Shown: positions 57,901 through 64,000 of the stretch, piece after piece
Layout: each line of letters starts with the position of its first letter
Position numbering within the stretch: position 1 is the first letter of the stretch
NCBI GenBank assembly: GCA_039519185.1
Contig: CM076846.1
Location: 223,126,659-223,190,658, forward strand
From: Astragalus membranaceus
Taxonomy: Eukaryota > Streptophyta > Magnoliopsida > Fabales > Fabaceae
Direction of reading: 5' to 3'
DNA: 64,000 nucleotides
The notes under the pieces: model-generated
The model's input: only the letters and a program-made list of their open reading frames with translations
Told to the model about the DNA's origin: nothing
Databases searched by the model: none
Program-made: the position numbers and the translations under genes

Positions 57901-58815
57901 GCATCAAGTGAAATATCAGGTTCCAGGAAAAGGCTGATGTATAAGTCTGGTATGTACTAAAAATTCATTTGGAAAGAAAAATGCGATACTGTTTTCTATA
58001 ACTGCTCTTTTGTATAACTTCATTGGATTTTCAAGTTGATGTTGTCAATCTGTGACTAAGGTCTAAGGTATTACTTTATTTCTTATGCAGAAAATATTTC
58101 AAAAGAACCTGCTTTTTATTCTGGCCACTTCTTCATTGATAAATCAAGTGAGGTCAAGGATACATTTATATCATTCAACAATTTGGGAAAAGGTGTTGCG
58201 TTTGTTAATGACTTCAATCTAGGAAGATATTGGCCGGTAAATATACTATATTGTTCCTCTTGAATGAATTATATTTGTGATTATATATGTTGCAGAATTT
58301 AATACTATCAGTATTATGATTTTATTTTAGCTTTCAAATATTAATTTATGGTTGTTTAATAGTTGAGAGGACCACAGTGCAACCTCTACGTTCCTGCTCC
58401 AATTCTTAAGCAAGGAGATAATTTTTTGGTATTATTTTTTTTTTTCATCTCTAGCATTTATTATTGTATACATAATGTAAATTTATCTATCTATCATAAG
58501 TCATCACCAGTTAACATAAATGTTGGTTCAACACTTGAAGCTCATCTCAAGGAAGATTCCAATTCTATTCCCCTGCTTCTGTTTCATTTAGTAGCTTGAT
58601 TTTATTTTGGATGAATGAACTTGAATTTTGTTAAGCTCATAGTTGTGGGATTTATATCGTTTTGAGAATCACTAGGCGAAAATGTGTGATTGCGCTAAAT
58701 CAATGTACAGGTAATACTAGAGTTGGAATCTGCAGAACCTGAACTTGTAGTAGACACAGTTGATGAGCCAGACTTCACTTGCGGATCTGGTGGGATGAAC
58801 GTCCATCAGTTGTAA
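51930..58815 (+). CDS. BGAL17: beta-galactosidase 17-type, glycoside hydrolase family 35
   Basis: Nineteen exons with GT-AG introns and consistent phase encode 711 aa: 51930-52130, 52517-52618, 52757-52952, 53720-53808, 53969-54049, 54496-54590, 55211-55281, 55460-55550, 55625-55742, 55810-55905, 55995-56043, 56569-56756, 56839-56910, 57065-57214, 57651-57701, 57781-57949, 58091-58236, 58363-58428, 58711-58815. GH35 signatures are intact: [14 protein letters not shown] with acid/base E227, and T-E-L-Y-T-G-W with nucleophile E310. Substrate-pocket G-G-D-L-H-Y-F-R and galactose-binding-like C-terminal segments follow. Residues 27-49 are hydrophobic after a basic stretch, suggesting a signal anchor, then a His/Ala-rich linker. 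Length is near Arabidopsis BGAL17 (about 700). It hydrolyses terminal beta-galactosyl residues, probably of cell-wall glycans; compartment is uncertain. A hAT element ends 72 bp upstream. Confidence 0.93.
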
Positions 58816-60624
58816 CAATTGTAATGCAATGTAACAATTGTACAGAATAGATCAGATTGACTAAGATTATTTCTTTGTGTTTGACTCAAGAGTGTGGGAA
58901 ATCTTACCTTCCTTTTAATTTGATTGATTGTATATCTTACCTTTGGTTTAATTGTCATATAACTGGATGTGAGGTGAGATGATGTACAGATCGGTTGTGT
59001 TACCTTATGCATAGATAGATATATCTGTCCTAACCTGCTTTTAAGTTTATGGTGTGTTTATGGCGGGAAATATCTAAAAACGCAAATGTTTATTTAATGT
59101 TTATGTTACTAAGTTTTTTTGTTCACTACGCTTTGGGAGATGTTTCCATATAGCATATTGCCATTGCTATCTTGATAGCATTTCTGGGATGCTTGATAAC
59201 TAGACCCAATGGTTAGTTGAGTCTGTCAGATCGAAGTGAGTTTTATGTAGAGATTATTGGGGATTTTCAAAATAATAGGAATCCAATAACACTAAAGTGA
59301 AAGAGAAACACAATGTTTCATATTCTAAAGGTTTGGTGAATCTCACTAGTAGTTCTGTGCTTTAAAGAAACATTTGTAGTGAAGAGATGCACTCATTTAT
59401 GGATGAGTGCGACAATTGTTAATGAGTTGTGACTCCAAATGAGGAGACACTTCTCTTCACCAAATAGTTTGAGTTGGGCTGTATATAGAACAACTTTACA
59501 TGTAGAAAAAAAAATAGATTGTTCATATGTCTAAGACAAAACTCCACCAAATTCAATATTTCAAATCATTCTCTTTTTTCTCTCATGCGCAAATTAAAAT
59601 TAGGGAACTATTGTTATGTAAATACTATTGACGATACGCTTGGTGCGGGTGTGCAAACCATGTTAATGAACTCCATTGTATCCTGAAGAGGATTCGCCGA
59701 TCATCCTATTGCATCCAAATCTAGAGCAATTGGTGGGGGCGAATCGATCTTAAAGCTTAGTGTTTACATACATCTTTGAGTCTTGTGCGATGATGAATTC
59801 ACCTTCTTTGTTATTTATTTTACATGTTATTCACATTTATTTGAACTTATGATTTTCTATGTTTTGCAGCATTATTCCCATCAACAAATATTCCAACGGA
59901 GACTTTTACTTCTACATGTGTATTACCTTATGATAAGTTTGTTTATGTAAATGGTTTTATATCTTCATTATTTCACCAGTGTATGTTTTAACTAAAAATA
60001 TTTTTTTACCTACCTAGAAAAGTAGTATTTTTCATATCATTTTCTATTGACTTGAAATTTAAGTAGTGTCTTGTAGCAAAAAAAAAATCAGTAGTGTCAT
60101 GTTAGGAAGACAGCCATTAAGTTTCAAAGGCACTTTAATTTTTTTTTTTAAAAAGCAAAAAAGTATATTATATGATTCATATAGTGTTGAGTATTAGGGC
60201 AAAAAAACAAGCGACTCTAACATGTAGGTGTTGAGTATTAGCCATTAGGACAGATTTTGTTTCTATCTTTTTTGACATGGTTAATATAAATTAGTCCTTG
60301 AAATATTTGACATTTAGTTTGTCTCTTTGATAATTTGTTTTAGTAGATCCCTATTACTCTTTTGTCTTTTCTTGCCTAGGGTATTGGTATAGTCCCCTTA
60401 GGGCTCTTTTTTGTTCTCATTCTTTTTTTAGACTCTAGTTAATTCTATGAAATAAAATGCTATTCAAGCTAGCTAGTTGTTAGTTATATAAAGAAATTGC
60501 TTAGATACTAATTGCCAACTAATTATAATTTGTAGAAAAATCGATTCTAACCAACTAGTTATACAAAAACTGATTCTCATTTTTGGTAAAAGTTAGTTAG
60601 AATAACTGATTGCCAACTAGTTAC
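58816..60624. other. 3' flank of BGAL17 and intergenic DNA
   Basis: 58816-59040 is probably 3' UTR. The remainder is AT-rich without a recognised gene. 60460-60620 repeats AACTAGTTA/AACTGATT words in direct and inverted order. Confidence 0.5.
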
Positions 60625-61720
60625 CGTAGCGACCGAAAAATCCGGGTAAGGAATTCTCCGAAGTTTTGGAATGAAGTCGCCATCAAGATTTAGGTTTAAA
60701 GGGGCAAACATTGATAAATCCCCTTGGAGGGTCTTTTGCAAACCAAATACGAGTCCGGAAGTCGATTATGTGCGGGGAAGGTACTAGCACCGGAAGGTTA
60801 CCTTTTAATTAAATGCGTAAAATTGTTAACTCAAAATATATTTATTTTACCCTTTTTATTTAGAAAGAAAGAAAAGTAATAATCATGTTTTTGTGATTTT
60901 TTTTTTGAGAATAAAGTAATTGAGAAAAGACGTAAAAAAAAATTATTAGTGCACTTGACAGAGGTGGGCCCCCCTCTGCTCCTACGTATCTCCTGGTAGA
61001 GAATCAAATGCTACGTAGTTCTTAGGTAGAAAACATTTGTATTGGGTATTTGTTCAATTAATATTTTTAATATTTGGTCAAAAAAATTAATATTTTTAAT
61101 AAAAATGGTTTTGATGAGTAGTAAAAAGTTAAGGAAAAAGGCTAAAGTGCTTCCGGGGTCCCTTATCTTTATTTAAAGTAACGAATTAGTCCTTTAAGTT
61201 TTTTTTGTCCCAAATAAGTCCTTTATCTTTCAAATTTTTGACACATAAATCATTTTCCGTCAACCTCCATCCAACTTTGTTAACAGTGCTTATGTGGCGT
61301 GCTGACTCATTATTTGATTAGGTGGCATGTCATTTTTATTTTTGTTTAGCTTTTACTTTTATTAAATTAAATTATATGCCACCTAAGCAAAAATAAAAAT
61401 GACATGCCACCTAAACAAATAATGAGTCAGCACGCCACATAAGCACTGTTAACAAAGTTGGATGGAGGTTGACGGAAAAGGATTTATGTGTCAAACATTT
61501 GAAAGATAAAGGACTTATTTGGGACAAAAAAAACATAAAGGACTAATTCGTTACTTTAAATAAAGATAAGGGACCCCGTGAGCACTTTAGCCAAGGAAAA
61601 ACAATTCCCAAAAAAAAGAATAGGTTGTAAAACAGAAATAAAGGGGGGTGCATTTAACAGTTAGGGTGCTGTGTTATTTTAAAAGGGGGTGCGACTAGCA
61701 GATCCCAGTTTCGTTCTTTG
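60625..61720 (-). mobile_element. Ogre/Tat-like LTR fragment
   Basis: Homologous to the 3' side of the solo LTR at 43.6 kb: GTAGCGACCGAAAAATCCGG, GTGCGGGGAAGGTACTAGCAC, GGGCCCCC...CTCCTACGTATCTCC and CTACGTAGTTCT in the same order. It lacks the far end and is split by a foldback MITE at 61140-61592. Confidence 0.7.
61140..61592. mobile_element. foldback Mutator-type MITE, 9-bp target duplication
   Basis: 453 bp forming two nearly complementary arms of more than 200 bp, starting GGCTAAAGTGCTTCCGGGG. Perfect 9-bp repeats AAGGAAAAA flank it (61131-61139, 61593-61601). It is inserted in the LTR fragment and so is younger. Confidence 0.92.
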
Positions 61721-62507
61721 GCTTTTTCGGTCTGATTTATGAATCTGGGCTTATGTGCAAACTCCAAAAACCTACGAAATTACCAAAATACCATTAATAA
61801 AAGAAAAACTTCCCAGCTAGTCCCTTTTTTTTCTAGAACTCAACGAGTATGATATCATGGTACCGAACAGGTACGATATCATAATGTCGTGACATATATC
61901 TTGGCAAACACCACCCACTGCGTAAAGTTTAACAAGTATGGTACTATAGTTCCGAACCAGTTCGGTACTATACTACAAATCCCTTGTTAGATATCAACCT
62001 TCGGCTGAATTCCTCTTGCTCTTCCCCGTTCCTTCTGATTATCCGTGCCTTTAGTGGATGCTTCATGTTCGGTTTCTTCTACCCAAGATACTTCTTAAAG
62101 GAAATCCCTCCCTTGTGCTTGTTTCCCCAATTCTTAAAGGCTCCAACTATCATTCATAGCCTTGGTCTTTGGCCATGTCTCTTGTGTTTGGATAAAGAAT
62201 AAATATTCTTTTGTGATGACAACATCAAATAACCAGCTTCTAAATATCCTCTGTTCCCATTCTAGAATAGGTACAATACCCTTGTCCTTTCTTGGCTTAT
62301 TCATTCTATAGAGTGATTGGTAGTGTTGCATTATTTCCAAGGGTGACAAGTTTAAGCCAGTTTGTGTCTTCACGCATGCAGTCTCATCATGAAAAAGCAA
62401 TTAAAATTCCCTGGTTCTTAAGAGGTTCTCATGGACGGTCTTGGTCTTTTTAAAGAGGACAAAAAATTATAGAATGGCACCGTACCAAGTATTCTATACT
62501 TCAATTT
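61721..62507. other. no gene recognised; short tandem dyad
   Basis: 61850-61980 has two related units, GATATCATGGTACCGAACAGG and GGTACTATAGTTCCGAACC, each with flanking direct copies of GATATCAT or GGTACTATA. 62134-62400 has an 88-codon minus-strand frame of ordinary composition that I do not recognise. Confidence 0.5.
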
Positions 62508-64000
62508 ACATTTTTTTTTAGATAAGCAATTTTGTATTAAACGGAGCACAGGGCGTGCCCAGCATTTTACAAATGAAAGGGGGAGGGCCTCCTCAAAACC
62601 TCCCTGAGCCAAAACCCCCTTGGGAAAAAGACCCAGAGAGGAAAAAGAGTACCCCGCACGAAAAAAAACGTACAACAGTGGGACAAATGTCCTAACCCAC
62701 TGCTTCTCCCCCTACTACAGATTTCTCAATACCAATTATTACAGGATTGAATTACAACATAGAAAAACAGCCCATCGGGCAATTATACCAATCCGCCCAC
62801 GTCGCCTTACAATTCCTCCCTCGCCTTGCCTTGAACCAGCTCCATGCCGTATCCTTGATTCCGTCTAATATGCTCGGGCTGGAGACCACCTCCCCATTGA
62901 AAATGACGTTGTTTCGAGCCATCCATAGTTTCCAAATAACCGCCATCCATATAAGATGTTTTACACCTCTTTGTCTCTTTCCCTTCACTAAGTTTCCAAA
63001 TTCCACAAAATGAGTGGCAATGTTATCCGTATCACCTATCGATCCTCCAATCCAAGCAAAAACACTCCTCCATATCGCTTTAGCAATTCCACAATCCAAA
63101 AATAAGTGGTCCACCGTTTCTTCATCCCGAAGACATAAAACACAACTCAATTCATTTTGTGACTGGATAATCCCTCTTCGATGCAGCGCGCTCCGTGTAG
63201 CAATACGCTTCAGGATGACTCTCCACGCAAAAATTTGAACTTTGGACGGCACGTCACTTTTCCAGATCTTCTTGCACGCATCAGAGTTGTCGGGCTGCGC
63301 ACTACCTGCTGTACCTGCAGAAAAAGACAACAGCGAAGCATAGCATTTTTTCACCGTAAACCCAGCCATCGTGTCCGGTAGCCATATCCACTTATCGTCA
63401 CGCTGTGACAGCGATACATCGAGTAGCAGTTGCTGTATGGCGGCAGCCGGAGCTACCAGCGCAGCGTTTTGCTGCTGTAGGGCTGAGCACCAATCCCAGG
63501 TCCAACGCCACCCTACATCCGTCCATTGCCCAAACTCCTTCACCGTGGCCTCCTTTGGCCTGTATAGTGCATACAAATCCGGAAATAATTCTGCCAAGCT
63601 TTCCCTCCCCATCCAGGCATCTTGCCAAAACCTCGCCAAATTGCCGTTACCTATTCTAATTTTTACCAGTTCTCCAAACCAATCTTCTTGCAGACCAATG
63701 TCCTCACCAAGTAAGCACAAATCCCTCCACCATAGAGATTTCTTCTCCCACCCTCTTCTACTCTCGGAAATGTCGGGCCATCTCCCTTTTAATCCATACC
63801 TTTCTACCAAAACCGCCTTCCAAATTGGGTTGTTTTCCTCGACCAAGATTCTCCATCTCCACTTTGTTAGTAAAGCCACATTAAACACTTCCAGATTTTT
63901 CACCCCCAAACCCCCCTTTTCTTTAGGTAAGCAGATAGTTTCCCACCTTACCCAGGCCAATTTCCTGTTCTCCTCATCACCTCCCCAAAGAAATCGTCTT
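62508..64000 (-). mobile_element. LINE (L1-type) 3' part, runs off the window
   Basis: The minus-strand ORF2 end (62752) is followed by about 240 nt of 3' UTR with CCCAAGGGGGTTTTGGC and a tail seen as TTTTTTTTTA at 62512-62521. The 5' part lies outside the window. Confidence 0.85.
62752..63999 (-). CDS. LINE ORF2 C-terminal part, zinc-binding RT domain (partial)
   Basis: An open frame of about 416 codons continuing past the window edge (R-R-F-L-W-G-G-D precedes the first Met at 63960). It has the post-palm segment W-E-T-I-C-L-P-K-E-K-G-G-L-G-V-K and the zinc-binding region W-K-S-D-V-P-S-K-V-Q-I-F-A-W-R then C-V-L-C-L-R-D-E-E-T-V-D-H-L-F-L-D-C. It stops after that domain with no RNase H. No frameshift in the visible part, so a comparatively young copy. 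Confidence 0.9.
   Translation of the reverse strand, partial: RRFLWGGDEENRKLAWVRWETICLPKEKGGLGVKNLEVFNVALLTKWRWRILVEENNPIWKAVLVERYGLKGRWPDISESRRGWEKKSLWWRDLCLLGEDIGLQEDWFGELVKIRIGNGNLARFWQDAWMGRESLAELFPDLYALYRPKEATVKEFGQWTDVGWRWTWDWCSALQQQNAALVAPAAAIQQLLLDVSLSQRDDKWIWLPDTMAGFTVKKCYASLLSFSAGTAGSAQPDNSDACKKIWKSDVPSKVQIFAWRVILKRIATRSALHRRGIIQSQNELSCVLCLRDEETVDHLFLDCGIAKAIWRSVFAWIGGSIGDTDNIATHFVEFGNLVKGKRQRGVKHLIWMAVIWKLWMARNNVIFNGEVVSSPSILDGIKDTAWSWFKARRGRNCKATWADWYNCPMGCFSML

Noticed and set aside
62134..62400. 88-codon minus-strand frame of normal composition
   Set aside because: Looks protein-like but I cannot name a family or find neighbouring exons.

Overview
The window is plant nuclear DNA: AT-rich, with plant-type introns, a 19-exon beta-galactosidase gene, an INDETERMINATE-domain zinc-finger gene and very dense transposable elements. 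The repertoire (Ogre/Tat-type LTRs, stand-alone PAH genes, abundant MULEs and CACTA elements) suggests a legume of the clover/medic/pea group; this is inference, because no species-specific marker was tested.

Layout. 1-2.5 kb: exon fragments of two unrelated host genes (a HUA2-like PWWP exon and a CDPK-related kinase) next to a CACTA terminus. 3.5-23.2 kb: a duplicated block carrying small genes for paired amphipathic helix (PAH, SIN3-type) proteins. Copy A (6.1 kb) is intact. Copy B (12.7-13.1 and 19.3 kb) is truncated and split by a 6.2-kb Ty3/gypsy element with 309-bp LTRs and a TTTTC target duplication. A third copy (22.7 kb) keeps only its first PAH domain. 23.6-29.2 kb: two Mutator-like elements with long inverted repeats; the first is a Pack-MULE carrying a piece of a multi-pass membrane protein gene. 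30 kb: a fourth PAH gene on the minus strand. 31.8-33.6 kb: an unclassified AT-rich repeat also present inside the Pack-MULE. 35.3-37.3 kb: an intact three-exon IDD transcription factor. 39-50 kb: an accessory block with a CACTA-like element, a large internally deleted MULE (FAR1/MULE transposase facing a Ulp1-MULE-type gene), an Ogre-like solo LTR inside it, a complete non-autonomous CACTA with TTA target duplication, and a LINE RNase H remnant. 50.6-51.9 kb: a hAT element with a nested inverted-repeat element, ending about 70 bp before the start codon of an intact BGAL17-type beta-galactosidase (51.9-58.8 kb). 60.6-64 kb: an Ogre-like LTR fragment split by a foldback MITE, then the 3' part of a LINE running off the edge.

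Three loci look like ordinary functional genes: PAH gene A or the minus-strand PAH gene, the IDD factor, and the beta-galactosidase. There is no operon-like logic. The coherent story is local amplification of PAH-only proteins and repeated remodelling by DNA transposons. All coordinates and splice sites were read by eye; no alignment or database search was run.
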